From: Streptomyces sp. NBC_00083 | GTDB lineage: Bacteria > Actinomycetota > Actinomycetes > Streptomycetales > Streptomycetaceae | Direction: 5' to 3' | Length of the DNA: 64,000 bases | Assembly: GCF_026343295.1 (NCBI RefSeq) | Contig: NZ_JAPELY010000001.1 | Location: 2,046,001-2,110,000 of the forward strand | Position numbers and translations under genes: made by a program | The notes under the pieces: generated by a model | What the model was told of the DNA's origin: nothing | The model's database searches: none | The model's input: the letters and a program-made list of their open reading frames with translations, nothing else | Shown: positions 8,948 through 17,483 of the stretch, one piece after another | Layout of the letters: each line of letters opens with the position of its first letter | Position numbering within the stretch: the stretch's first letter is position 1

Positions 8948-10474
8948 TTACTCCTCGTCCTCGATCCAGCCCATGGTCCGCTCGACGGCCTTGAGCCAGT
9001 TCTTGTACTCGCTGTCACGCTGGTCGGCGTCCATGCGAGGGGTCCATTCCGCCGCCCGGCGCCAGTTGGCGCGCAGCGCGTCGGTGTCCGGCCAGAAGCC
9101 GACGGCGAGGCCGGCGGCGTAGGCGGCGCCGAGGCAGGTCGTCTCGGCGACCATGGGGCGCACGACCGGCGCGTCCAGGAAGTCCGAGAGGGTCTGCATC
9201 AGCAAGTTGTTGGAGGTCATGCCGCCGTCGACCTTGAGCGCGGTCAGCTCGACGCCCGAGTCCTTCGTCATGGCGTCGCTGATCTCGCGGGTCTGCCAGG
9301 CGGTGGCCTCAAGGACGGCGCGCGCGATGTGCGCCTTGGTGACGTACCGGGTGAGGCCGGCGATCACACCGCGGGCGTCGGGGCGCCAGTACGGGGCGAA
9401 CAGGCCGGAGAAGGCCGGCACGAAGTAGGCGCCGCCGTTGTCCTCGACCGAGGACGCGAGCGTCTCGATCTCGGCCGCGGTCTTGATCATGCCCATCTGG
9501 TCGCGCATCCACTGGACCAGTGAGCCCGTGACGGCGATGGAGCCTTCGAGGGCGTAGACCGGCTTCTGGTCGCCGATCTGGTAGCCCACGGTGGTGAGCA
9601 GGCCGTTGTAGGAGTTGACGGGCTTGTCACCGGTGTTCATCAGCATGAAGGTGCCGGTGCCGTAGGTGGACTTGGCCTCGCCCTCCGAGAAACAGGTCTG
9701 GCCGAACAGGGCCGCCTGCTGGTCGCCGAGCGCGGACGCGACGGGGATGCCGTCCAGGACGCCGCCCTTGGCGTGCCCGTAGACCTCGGCGGAGGAGCGG
9801 ATCTCGGGCAGCACGGCCGCCGGGATGTCCATGGACTGCAGGATCTTGTCGTCCCACGCCATGTCGTGCAGGTTCATCAGGAGGGTGCGCGAGGCGTTGG
9901 TGACGTCGGTGACGTGGACGCCGCCCTCGGTGCCGCCGGTCAGGTTCCAGATGACCCAGGAGTCCATGGTGCCGAAGAGGATGTCGCCGCGCTCGGCGCG
10001 CTCGCGCAGCCCCTCGACGTTGTCGAGCAGCCAGCGCACCTTCGGGCCCGCGAAGTAGGAGGCGAGCGGAAGGCCGGTCTGGCGGCGGAAGCGGTCCTGG
10101 CCGACGTTGCGGCCGAGCTCGCGGCAGAGCGCGTCGGTGCGGGTGTCCTGCCAGACGAGCGCGTTGTGCACGGGCTCGCCGGTGTTCTTGTCCCACATCA
10201 GCGTGGTCTCACGCTGGTTGGTGATGCCGATCGCCTTGACGTCGGCGGCGGTGATGCCCGCCTTCCCGACGGCCCCGGCCACGACCTCCTGGACGTTGGC
10301 CCAGATCTCGTTGGCGTCGTGCTCGACCCAGCCCGGCTTCGGGAAGATCTGCTCGTGTTCCTTCTGCTCGACCGAGACGATCCGGCCGTCCTTGTCGAAG
10401 ACGATGCAGCGGCTGGAGGTGGTGCCCTGGTCGATGGCGGCGATGAAGGGGCCGGTGGAGTGGATCTCGCTCAT
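8948..10474 (-). CDS. glpK: Glycerol kinase (GlpK/GylA)
   Basis: GlpK phosphorylates glycerol with ATP in the cytosol, trapping what GlpF admits. The 508-residue protein has the FGGY-kinase phosphate-1 motif [13 protein letters not shown] near the N-terminus, the glycerol-contacting [10 protein letters not shown], the NQRETTLMW segment, and the C-terminal FGGY signature with the nucleotide-binding [13 protein letters not shown]. The ATG at 10474 is preceded by AGGAG at five bases; a longer frame reaching 10588 overlaps glpF and is not credible. It sits between glpF (41 bases upstream) and glpD (five bases downstream) in one operon. Confidence 0.97.
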   Translation of the reverse strand: MSEIHSTGPFIAAIDQGTTSSRCIVFDKDGRIVSVEQKEHEQIFPKPGWVEHDANEIWANVQEVVAGAVGKAGITAADVKAIGITNQRETTLMWDKNTGEPVHNALVWQDTRTDALCRELGRNVGQDRFRRQTGLPLASYFAGPKVRWLLDNVEGLRERAERGDILFGTMDSWVIWNLTGGTEGGVHVTDVTNASRTLLMNLHDMAWDDKILQSMDIPAAVLPEIRSSAEVYGHAKGGVLDGIPVASALGDQQAALFGQTCFSEGEAKSTYGTGTFMLMNTGDKPVNSYNGLLTTVGYQIGDQKPVYALEGSIAVTGSLVQWMRDQMGMIKTAAEIETLASSVEDNGGAYFVPAFSGLFAPYWRPDARGVIAGLTRYVTKAHIARAVLEATAWQTREISDAMTKDSGVELTALKVDGGMTSNNLLMQTLSDFLDAPVVRPMVAETTCLGAAYAAGLAVGFWPDTDALRANWRRAAEWTPRMDADQRDSEYKNWLKAVERTMGWIEDEE

Positions 10475-10515
10475 GGGTGCTCCTGGAAGTCCGAAGGGGT
10501 TCTCGACGAGTCTCG

Positions 10516-11292
10516 TCAGGCGAAGGCGATGTTGTAGATACCGCCGGCGATGGCGCCGCCGATCAGCGGTCCGACGACCGGGATCCACGCGTAGCTCCAG
10601 TCCGAGCCGCCCTTGTTGGGCAGCGGGAGCAGGGAGTGCACGATGCGCGGGCCGAGGTCGCGGACCGGGTTGATGGCGTAGCCCGTCGGGCCACCGATCG
10701 AGAGGCCGATGCCGACCACGACGAGCGCGGTGATCAGGACACCGATGACGCCGAGACCCTTGCCGTCGCCGTTCAGGCCCTGGGTCAGGATGGCCAGGAC
10801 CAGCACGATGGTGGCGATGACTTCCGTGACCACATTCTGGACCACGTTGCGGATCTCGGGGCCGGTGGAGAAGACGCCGAGCACCGGTCCGGCCTCGCTC
10901 TCGCGGGCCTCGACGGCCTTGCCGTCACCGACGATCTCGGGGTCGGTCAGATGGGCGTGGAACTGGCCGTAGTAGGCCAGCCACACCAGCACCGCGCCGA
11001 TCATGGCGCCGAGGATCTGTCCGCCGAGGTACACGGGGACGTCGCTCCACTTGGTGCCGCCCTCGATCGCGAGACCGAGGGTCACCGCGGGGTTGAGGTG
11101 GGCGCCCGAGAGCGGGGCCGAGATGTAGGCGCCGGTCAGTACCGCGAAGCCCCACCCGAAGGTGATCGCGAGCCAGCCGGCGTTACGGGCCTTCGAACGC
11201 TTCAGTGTGACGGCGGCGCACACGCCACCGCCCAGCAGGATGAGCACGGCGGTACCGATGGTCTCGCCGATGAAGATGTCGTGGCTGGACAC
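10516..11292 (-). CDS. glpF: Glycerol uptake facilitator, aquaglyceroporin (GlpF/GylC)
   Basis: This 258-residue MIP-family channel passes glycerol by facilitated diffusion across the cytoplasmic membrane. Six transmembrane helices and two half-helices are visible. The first half-helix has the usual box in [11 protein letters not shown]. The second reads [10 protein letters not shown], so its NPA is NPV, while the selectivity-filter Arg is kept. A charged insertion between helices 4 and 5 (about 125-150) is longer than in E. coli GlpF. The GTG at 11292 is chosen because AAAGGAG lies six bases upstream. It is the first gene of the glpFKD operon, and a probable GylR operator lies about 140 bases upstream. 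Confidence 0.93.
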   Translation of the reverse strand: MSSHDIFIGETIGTAVLILLGGGVCAAVTLKRSKARNAGWLAITFGWGFAVLTGAYISAPLSGAHLNPAVTLGLAIEGGTKWSDVPVYLGGQILGAMIGAVLVWLAYYGQFHAHLTDPEIVGDGKAVEARESEAGPVLGVFSTGPEIRNVVQNVVTEVIATIVLVLAILTQGLNGDGKGLGVIGVLITALVVVGIGLSIGGPTGYAINPVRDLGPRIVHSLLPLPNKGGSDWSYAWIPVVGPLIGGAIAGGIYNIAFA

Positions 11293-11596
11293 CCGCGACT
11301 CCTTTGTCCTTCGTCCAGGGGGAATCCCCAACAGGCGCAACACCGGGTCTCTCCGGTGCTCCGCGCCCTCATGGCTGAGGGCTGCCGGCCCATGGCGTTG
11401 TCACACTCTAACTCGTATTGCCGGTAGGTGTTCGACAATGCCGACCGTTGAACGGCAGTTTTGCCCTCGGGTTAACTGCGCGTCAAGAGTTCTGTGACGG
11501 GAATCCCTGATCGTTACCAGGTGGTACGAACCGCCAAACATGGCCCCGGCCGCAAGGCCAAGATCATGCGGTGCTATGGACCCCCGGGAGAGCTGG
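11293..11596. other. 304-bp regulatory gap between gylR and glpF
   Basis: No gene was found. On the minus strand this is the 3' end of gylR followed by the glpF promoter. It holds the GylR-like motif at 11429-11458, an AT-richer stretch around 11401-11425 suited to a promoter, and a small inverted repeat (ACCGG/CCGGT) at about 11342-11358 in the leader. Confidence 0.6.
11429..11458. promoter_or_regulatory. Probable GylR operator upstream of glpF
   Basis: The sequence TGTTCGACAATGCCGACC at 11429-11446 shares 15 of 18 bases with the motif in front of gylR. A half-site GTTGAAC follows at about 11447-11453, making GTTC...GAAC dyads. Regulation of the gyl operon and of gylR by GylR is established in S. 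coelicolor; assigning this site is inference. Confidence 0.6.
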
Positions 11597-12361
11597 CTAG
11601 AAGCGCCCGGCGCCCAGGTCCCGCGAGACCGCGCGGGCGCAGTCCCGTACCGCCGCCACCAGCTCGGGGCGCACCTCGCCGTCCTTGCAGACCCGCTCCA
11701 CGGCGCCCGTGACGCCCACCGCGCCGACCGGCATCCTGCGCCGGTCGTGGATGGGAGCCGCGACCGACGCCACGCCGTCCCAGGTCTCCTCGACGTCCGC
11801 GCCCCAGCCGCGGGCGCGGGTCACGTCGAGCAGGCCCTCGAACGCCTCCGCCCCGGTCACCGTGTGCGGCGTGAACCCCTCCCGCGGGTTGTCCACGGCC
11901 TCGCCGTGCGCCACCGGGTCGTACGCGGAGAGCACCTTGCCCAGCGCCGTCGAGTGCAGCGGCTGCATGGCGCCCACTTCGAGCACCTGGCGGCTGTCGT
12001 CGGGCCGGAAGACGTGGTGCATGATCAGCACGCCCTGCTGGTGGAGCACCCCCACGTACACGCTCTCGCCGCTGGAGCGCGCCAGGTCGTCGGTCCACAC
12101 CAGGGCGCGGGCCCGTAGCTCGTGGACGTCGAGGTAGCTGTTGCCCAGGCGCAGCAGCTCCGCGCCCAGCTGGTAGCGGCCGGACGCCGGGTCCTGCTCC
12201 ACGAAGCCCTCCGCCTGCAGGGTGCGCAGGATGCCGTGCGCGGTGCCCTTCGCCAGGCCGAGCGTGGACGCCACCTCGGACAGGCCGAGCCGACGCTCGC
12301 CCCCCGCGAGCAGCCGCAGCATGGCGGCCGCCCGTTCGAGCGACTGGATGTTGCGCGCCAT
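11597..12361 (-). CDS. gylR: IclR-family glycerol operon regulator GylR
   Basis: GylR is the glycerol-responsive repressor of glpFKD (gylCAB) and of itself. The 254-residue protein has an N-terminal winged helix (about 5-65, RLGLSEVASTLGLAKGTAHGILRTL) and a C-terminal IclR effector domain (about 80-250) with LHSTALGKV and the ligand-pocket segment ending RVCKDGEVRPEL. The ATG at 12361 has GGGAGGGAG just upstream; the longer frame to 12715 runs through the promoter. It lies directly upstream of glpF on the same strand, with 304 bases between, which is the known gyl arrangement. A dyad repeat before the gene suggests autoregulation. Confidence 0.92.
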   Translation of the reverse strand: MARNIQSLERAAAMLRLLAGGERRLGLSEVASTLGLAKGTAHGILRTLQAEGFVEQDPASGRYQLGAELLRLGNSYLDVHELRARALVWTDDLARSSGESVYVGVLHQQGVLIMHHVFRPDDSRQVLEVGAMQPLHSTALGKVLSAYDPVAHGEAVDNPREGFTPHTVTGAEAFEGLLDVTRARGWGADVEETWDGVASVAAPIHDRRRMPVGAVGVTGAVERVCKDGEVRPELVAAVRDCARAVSRDLGAGRF

Positions 12362-12431
12362 CGCGCTCCCTCCCTTTCGGGCACTGCCGAGCCGTCTGTC
12401 GCCGCTGACACGGCCGGCTCTGAAATCAACT

Positions 12432-12468
12432 AGTTCGACAATGCTGAACAGTATCGGCCGTTGTCGAC
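12432..12468. promoter_or_regulatory. Probable GylR operator in front of gylR
   Basis: GTTC-N9-GAAC lies at 12433-12449, with a further TTGTCGA arm at 12461-12467 that mirrors TCGACAA at 12434-12440. On the minus strand a TACTGT -10-like hexamer lies at the edge of this dyad, so bound GylR would block its own promoter. The same core stands before glpF. Confidence 0.6.
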
Positions 12469-12651
12469 CCCCTGTCACCGTGACCACTGCCCCGCGTGAC
12501 CCTTCCGGACACCGCTCGGCGGGGCCGCGCCGGGCGTCCGCCCGCTGATACACCCGCGCGCCGCCCGGGGCCGCCCGGTTACGCTGGCGGCGTGCGCCCT
12601 CCCACCGGACGGCGCAAAGCCGACAGCCGTCGCACTCCAGGGAGAACATCC

Positions 12652-15600
12652 ATGGCCTCGTTGCCGACCCCTTCCGCTGACAGCCGGACCCGTATCGACG
12701 CCCTCCGTGAGGCACTCGCCACCCGGGTGGTGGTGGCCGACGGCGCGATGGGAACCATGCTGCAGGCGCAGGATCCCACCCTGGAGGACTTCCAGGACCT
12801 CGAAGGATGCAACGAGGTCCTCAACGTCACCCGGCCCGACATCGTGCGCTCGGTGCACGAGGCGTACTTCGCGGTCGGTGTGGACTGCGTGGAGACCAAC
12901 ACCTTCGGCGCCAACCACACCGCGATGAGCGAGTACGACATCCCCGAGCGGGTCTTCGAACTGTCGGAGTCCGGCGCGCGGATCGCCCGCGAGGTCGCCG
13001 ACGAGTTCACCGCCTCCAGCGGACAGCAGCGCTGGGTCCTCGGCTCCATCGGCCCCGGCACCAAGCTGCCGACGCTCGGCCACATCGACTACGCCACGCT
13101 GCGCGACGGCTTCCAGGCCAACGCCGAGGGCCTCATCGCGGGCGGCGCCGACGCCCTGATCGTCGAGACCACCCAGGACCTCCTCCAGACCAAGTCCGCG
13201 ATCCTCGGCGCCCGCCGCGCCATGGCGGCGGCCGGCGCCGACCTGCCCCTGGTGGTCTCGCTCGCCTTCGAGACGACCGGCACCATGCTGCTGGGCTCCG
13301 AGATCGGCGCCGCGCTGACCGCGCTCGAACCGCTCGGTGTCGACATGATCGGTCTGAACTGCTCGACGGGGCCCGCCGAGATGAGCGAGCACCTGCGCTA
13401 TCTGACCCGGCACTCCCGCATCCCGCTGCTGTGCATGCCGAACGCGGGCCTGCCCGTCCTGACCAAGGACGGCGCCCACTTCCCGCTCGGCCCCGAGGGC
13501 CTCGCGGACGCCCAGGAGAACTTCGTACGCGACTACGGGCTCTCCCTGGTGGGCGGCTGCTGCGGTACGACGCCCGAGCACCTGCGCCAGGTCGTGGAGC
13601 GGGTGCGCGGCACCGCGCCCGGCCAGCGCTCGCCCCGCCCCGAGCCCGGCGCCGCCTCGCTCTACCAGACCGTGCCGTTCCGCCAGGACACCGCGTACAT
13701 GGCGATCGGCGAGCGGACCAACGCCAACGGGTCGAAGAAGTTCCGCGAGGCCATGCTGGAGGGCCGCTGGGACGACTGTGTGGAGATGGCGCGCGACCAG
13801 ATCCGCGAGGGCGCCCACATGCTCGACCTGTGCGTGGACTACGTCGGCCGGGACGGCGTGGCCGACATGGCCGAGCTTGCGGGCCGCTTCGCGACCGCCT
13901 CCACCCTGCCCATCGTCCTGGACTCCACCGAACTCCCGGTGCTCCGGGCCGGGTTGGAGAAGCTGGGCGGCCGCGCGGTCATCAACTCCGTCAACTACGA
14001 GGACGGCGACGGGCCCGAGTCGCGCTTCGTGAAGGTCACCCAGCTGGCCGCCGAGCACGGGGCGGCGCTGATCGCGCTCACCATCGACGAGGAGGGCCAG
14101 GCCCGCACCGTCGAGACCAAGGTCGCCATCGCCGAGCGCCTCATCGCGGACCTGACCGGCAACTGGGGGGTGCACGAGGCGGACATCCTCATCGACACCC
14201 TCACCTTCACCATCTGCACCGGCCAGGAGGAGTCCCGCAAGGACGGCGTCGCCACCATCGAGGCGATCCGCGAACTCAAGCGCCGCCACCCGGACGTCCA
14301 GACCACGCTCGGCCTGTCCAACATCTCCTTCGGCCTCAACCCGGCCGCCCGTGTCGTCCTCAACTCCGTCTTCCTCGACGAGTGCGTCAAGGCCGGCCTT
14401 GACTCGGCGATCGTGCACGCCTCCAAGATCCTCCCGATCGCGCGCCTGGAGGAGGAGCAGGTCAAGGTCGCCCTCGACCTGATCTACGACCGGCGCGCCG
14501 AGGGCTACGACCCCCTCCAGCGGCTCATGGAGCTGTTCGAGGGCGTCAACATGAAGTCGATGAAGGCGGGCAAGGCCGAGGAACTCCTCGCGCTGCCCCT
14601 GGACGAGCGGCTCCAGCGCCGCATCGTCGACGGCGAGAAGAACGGCCTGGAGGCCGACCTCGACGAGGCCCTCCAGTCCACCCCCGCCCTGGACATCGTG
14701 AACAACACCCTGCTCGCCGGCATGAAGGTGGTCGGCGAACTGTTCGGCTCCGGCCAGATGCAGCTGCCGTTCGTGCTCCAGTCCGCCGAGGTCATGAAGA
14801 CGGCGGTGGCCCACCTGGAGCCGCACATGGAGAAGTCCGACGCGGACGGCAAGGGCACGATCGTGCTCGCCACCGTGCGCGGCGACGTCCACGACATCGG
14901 CAAGAACCTCGTCGACATCATCCTGTCCAACAACGGCTACAACGTCGTCAACCTGGGCATCAAGCAGCCGGTCTCCGCGATCCTGGAAGCCGCCGAGGAG
15001 CACCGCGCCGACGTCATCGGCATGTCGGGCCTCCTGGTCAAGTCCACCGTGATCATGAAGGAGAACCTGGAGGAGCTGAACCAGCGCAAGCTGGCGGCCG
15101 AATACCCGGTCATCCTCGGCGGCGCGGCCCTGACCCGGGCCTACGTCGAGCAGGACCTGCACGAGATCTACGAGGGCGAGGTCCGCTACGCCCGCGACGC
15201 CTTCGAGGGCCTGCGCCTCATGGACGCCCTGATCGGCGTCAAGCGGGGCGTGCCCGGCGCCGTCCTGCCCGAGCTGAAGCAGCGCCGCGTCCCCAAGCGG
15301 GACACTCCGGTCGCCGAGGCCGAGGAGCCGGAGGGCTCGGTGCGCTCGGACGTCGCCACCGACAACCCGGTGCCGACGCCGCCGTTCTGGGGAACGCGCG
15401 TCGTCAAGGGCATCCCGCTCAAGGAGTACGCGTCCTGGCTCGACGAGGGCGCCCTGTTCAAGGGCCAGTGGGGCCTGAAGGAGGCCCGCAAGGGCGGGCC
15501 CACCTACGAGGAGCTGGTGGAGACCGAGGGCCGCCCGCACCTGCGCGGCTGGCTCGACAAGCTGCACACCGAGGGCCTCCTGGAGGCGGCCGTCGTGCAC

Positions 15601-16161
15601 GGCTACTTCCCCTGCGTCTCCAAGGGCGACGACCTGATCCTGCTCAACGATGACGGCAGCGAGCGCACCCGCTTCACCTTCCCGCGCCAGCGCCGCGGCC
15701 GGCGGCTCTGCCTGGCGGACTTCTTCCGCCCGGAGGAGTCCGGCGAGGTGGACGTGGTCGGCCTCCAGGTCGTCACCGTCGGCTCCCGGATCGGCGAGGA
15801 GACCGCCAAGCTCTTCGAGGCCAACGCCTACCGCGACTACCTCGAACTGCACGGCCTGTCCGTGCAGTTGGCGGAGGCGCTCGCCGAGTACTGGCACGCC
15901 CGGGTCCGCTCCGAACTCGGCTTCGCCGGCGAGGACCCGTCCGAGGTGGAGGACATGTTCGCCCTGAAGTACCGCGGCGCGCGCTTCTCGCTCGGCTACG
16001 GCGCCTGCCCCGACCTGGAGGACCGCGCCAAAATCGCCGAGCTGCTCGAACCGGAGCGGATCGGCGTCCACCTGTCCGAGGAGTTCCAGCTCCACCCGGA
16101 GCAGTCCACCGACGCCATCGTCATCCACCACCCCGAAGCCAAGTACTTCAACGCCCGATGA
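12652..16161 (+). CDS. metH: Cobalamin-dependent methionine synthase MetH
   Basis: MetH moves a methyl group from 5-methyltetrahydrofolate to homocysteine through bound methylcobalamin. At 1169 residues it has all four modules. The homocysteine-binding barrel (about 20-330) carries the zinc cysteines in GLNCSTG (near 237) and VGGCCGTT (near 303-304). The pterin-binding barrel covers about 350-620. The cap and B12 Rossmann domain (about 650-870) has the axial His in GDVHDIGKN (near 747). The reactivation domain (about 900-1169) binds S-adenosylmethionine (RxxxGYGACPD-like segment). The ATG at 12652 has AGGGAG seven bases upstream and replaces the longer frame from 12496. It is divergent from gylR. 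I saw no B12 riboswitch before it. Confidence 0.97.
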   Translation: MASLPTPSADSRTRIDALREALATRVVVADGAMGTMLQAQDPTLEDFQDLEGCNEVLNVTRPDIVRSVHEAYFAVGVDCVETNTFGANHTAMSEYDIPERVFELSESGARIAREVADEFTASSGQQRWVLGSIGPGTKLPTLGHIDYATLRDGFQANAEGLIAGGADALIVETTQDLLQTKSAILGARRAMAAAGADLPLVVSLAFETTGTMLLGSEIGAALTALEPLGVDMIGLNCSTGPAEMSEHLRYLTRHSRIPLLCMPNAGLPVLTKDGAHFPLGPEGLADAQENFVRDYGLSLVGGCCGTTPEHLRQVVERVRGTAPGQRSPRPEPGAASLYQTVPFRQDTAYMAIGERTNANGSKKFREAMLEGRWDDCVEMARDQIREGAHMLDLCVDYVGRDGVADMAELAGRFATASTLPIVLDSTELPVLRAGLEKLGGRAVINSVNYEDGDGPESRFVKVTQLAAEHGAALIALTIDEEGQARTVETKVAIAERLIADLTGNWGVHEADILIDTLTFTICTGQEESRKDGVATIEAIRELKRRHPDVQTTLGLSNISFGLNPAARVVLNSVFLDECVKAGLDSAIVHASKILPIARLEEEQVKVALDLIYDRRAEGYDPLQRLMELFEGVNMKSMKAGKAEELLALPLDERLQRRIVDGEKNGLEADLDEALQSTPALDIVNNTLLAGMKVVGELFGSGQMQLPFVLQSAEVMKTAVAHLEPHMEKSDADGKGTIVLATVRGDVHDIGKNLVDIILSNNGYNVVNLGIKQPVSAILEAAEEHRADVIGMSGLLVKSTVIMKENLEELNQRKLAAEYPVILGGAALTRAYVEQDLHEIYEGEVRYARDAFEGLRLMDALIGVKRGVPGAVLPELKQRRVPKRDTPVAEAEEPEGSVRSDVATDNPVPTPPFWGTRVVKGIPLKEYASWLDEGALFKGQWGLKEARKGGPTYEELVETEGRPHLRGWLDKLHTEGLLEAAVVHGYFPCVSKGDDLILLNDDGSERTRFTFPRQRRGRRLCLADFFRPEESGEVDVVGLQVVTVGSRIGEETAKLFEANAYRDYLELHGLSVQLAEALAEYWHARVRSELGFAGEDPSEVEDMFALKYRGARFSLGYGACPDLEDRAKIAELLEPERIGVHLSEEFQLHPEQSTDAIVIHHPEAKYFNAR

Positions 16162-16205
16162 CCAGGCGCCCCGGTTAATTCAGCGCACGTTCAGCGGACC
16201 GGACG

Positions 16206-16269
16206 TACACTGGTCGGCCCAGTAAAAAGGCCGGTCGCTTTTCCCCGCTGGGGAGAGCGACCGGCCTTT
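16206..16269 (+). terminator. Strong hairpin between metH and the HAD gene, with a promoter-like box in front
   Basis: Arms 16226-16238 and 16257-16269 form a 13-bp stem, and an inner TCCCC/GGGGA stem (16242-16254) extends it; CTTTG follows. A TACACT -10-like hexamer lies at 16206-16211. The hairpin can end metH transcription, but it also falls in the leader of any transcript started at that hexamer. Confidence 0.85.
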
Positions 16270-16291
16270 GTGTCCCCCAGGAGGTGTGCCG

Positions 16292-16993
16292 ATGACCAGT
16301 ACGGTCCCCACAGCCATGACCCGGACGGCCGAGGGCTCCGCCCTTCAGGCCGTCCTGCTCGACATGGACGGCACGCTCGTCGACACGGAGGGGTTCTGGT
16401 GGGACGCCGAGCGCGAGGCCTTCGCCGCGCTCGGCCACGTCCTCGACGAGGCGTGGCGTGACGTGGTGGTCGGCGGGCCCATGACGCGCAGCGCCGCGTT
16501 CCTCATCGAGGCCACCGGCGCCGACATCACCGTGCCCGAGCTGACCGTGCTGCTCAACGACCACTTCGAGGCGCGGATCTCCCGGGGAGTGCCGCTGATG
16601 CCGGGCGCCGCGCGGCTGCTCGCCGAGCTCGCCGCCCACCGCATCCCCACCGCCCTGGTCTCCGCCTCGCACCGCCGCATCATCGACAGGATCGTGCACT
16701 CGCTCGGCCCCGAGCACTTCGCGCTGACCGTCGCGGGCGACGAGGTGGCCCGTACCAAGCCCTACCCCGACCCGTATCTGATCGCGGCCCGCGGGCTCGG
16801 CGCGGAGCCCTCCCGATGCGCCGTGGTGGAGGACACCGCGACCGGTGTCGCCGCGGCGGAGGCGGCGGGCTGCCGGGTCGTCGTGGTGCCGTCCGTGGCC
16901 CCCATCGAGGCCGCGGCCAACCGGGTCGTGGTCGGCTCGCTGGAAGAGGTCGACCTGGCGTTCCTGCGCACGCTGGTCACACATGTGAACTAG
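16292..16993 (+). CDS. HAD-family phosphatase (beta-phosphoglucomutase-like subgroup)
   Basis: This 233-residue cytosolic haloacid-dehalogenase hydrolase probably removes phosphate from a small metabolite. The motifs are in order: I LLDMDGTLVDTE (about residues 20-31, nucleophile Asp and acid/base Asp), II VSASHRR, III KPYPDPYL and IV VVEDTATGVAAAEAAG. A helical cap lies between motifs I and II, which is the subfamily I arrangement of beta-phosphoglucomutase, phosphoglycolate and sugar-phosphate phosphatases. The ATG at 16292 has AGGAGG seven bases upstream; the frame can be opened earlier by a TTG but without a ribosome site. The substrate cannot be named. It stands alone behind a terminator hairpin. 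Confidence 0.85.
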   Translation: MTSTVPTAMTRTAEGSALQAVLLDMDGTLVDTEGFWWDAEREAFAALGHVLDEAWRDVVVGGPMTRSAAFLIEATGADITVPELTVLLNDHFEARISRGVPLMPGAARLLAELAAHRIPTALVSASHRRIIDRIVHSLGPEHFALTVAGDEVARTKPYPDPYLIAARGLGAEPSRCAVVEDTATGVAAAEAAGCRVVVVPSVAPIEAAANRVVVGSLEEVDLAFLRTLVTHVN

Positions 16994-17061
16994 CCGGCCC
17001 GGCCGGACGCCCTCCCGGCCCCGGCGGACGGGAACGCCCCGCAGTCGCGCGTGTGTGGTCC

Positions 17062-17085
17062 GTGACGTTTTCTCGCGCGCGTCAC
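17062..17085. promoter_or_regulatory. Inverted repeat GTGACG-N12-CGTCAC
   Basis: Two 6-base arms (17062-17067 and 17080-17085) repeat the half-sites of the tighter palindrome 22 bases downstream. They may be a second, weaker operator for the same regulator. Confidence 0.4.
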
Positions 17086-17106
17086 CTGCGGTCAAAGGGC
17101 GCCACT

Positions 17107-17122
17107 GGTGACGTTCGTCACC
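17107..17122. promoter_or_regulatory. Crp-like palindrome
   Basis: A 16-base dyad reading GGTGACGTTCGTCACC. Its core GTGACGTTCGTCAC fits the Streptomyces Crp pattern GTG-N6-GNCAC and the GTGA-N6-TCAC core of enterobacterial CRP. It lies about 360 bases before the first binding-protein gene. Confidence 0.5.
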
Positions 17123-17265
17123 CCTTGCGGGGTCGACAGCGGCCCGATCCGGGCCCCACGGGACCGTCCGGCGTGCCCTTGTGTCCCGTTTGGTCAACCC
17201 GTGTACGAAACATTCCGGCGTTCCTCGTCGGGGCCCCGGCAGGTGGGCGGACCCTTCGATTCCCT

Positions 17266-17296
17266 GCGCGCGAAAGCCAGTTCCAGCTTTGCGCGC
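17266..17296. other. Hairpin in the leader of the binding-protein gene
   Basis: GCGCGCGAAAGC (17266-17277) pairs with GCTTTGCGCGC (17286-17296), one base bulged, with an 8-base loop. It may be an attenuating structure or an operator; no partner is known. Confidence 0.35.
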
Positions 17297-17483
17297 GGCG
17301 CGCACTAATCTCGTCGCGAGAACTTCGCCGCACCCTTATCTGTCCCGCCGCACACCCCGCGGACGGGAGCGCAGGTCCGATCGCACAAACCCGGCCCGAT
17401 CGCCCCGCCCCGAACGGGCGGACGCGGCGAGTGTCCCGTACACAGCTCCACCCCAAAGTGCCGGACAAGGGAGATCGTCCAGG

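Larger units (their letters stand above)
16994..17483. other. 490-bp non-coding region before the peptide-binding protein genes
   Basis: No gene was recognised. It contains two GTGACG/CGTCAC inverted repeats (17062-17085 and 17107-17122) and a hairpin at 17266-17296, and presumably the promoter of the binding-protein pair. The rest is GC-rich sequence without a clear pattern. Confidence 0.6.

Noticed and set aside
12362..12651. Cobalamin riboswitch before metH
   Set aside because: No B12-box-like conserved core was seen in the 290-base gap, which is mainly the gylR promoter and a short leader.
12475..16131. 1218-residue open frame on the minus strand
   Set aside because: It is the antisense shadow of metH; the composition is His/Asp/Val-rich, as typical of GC-rich antisense frames, with no motif or start site.
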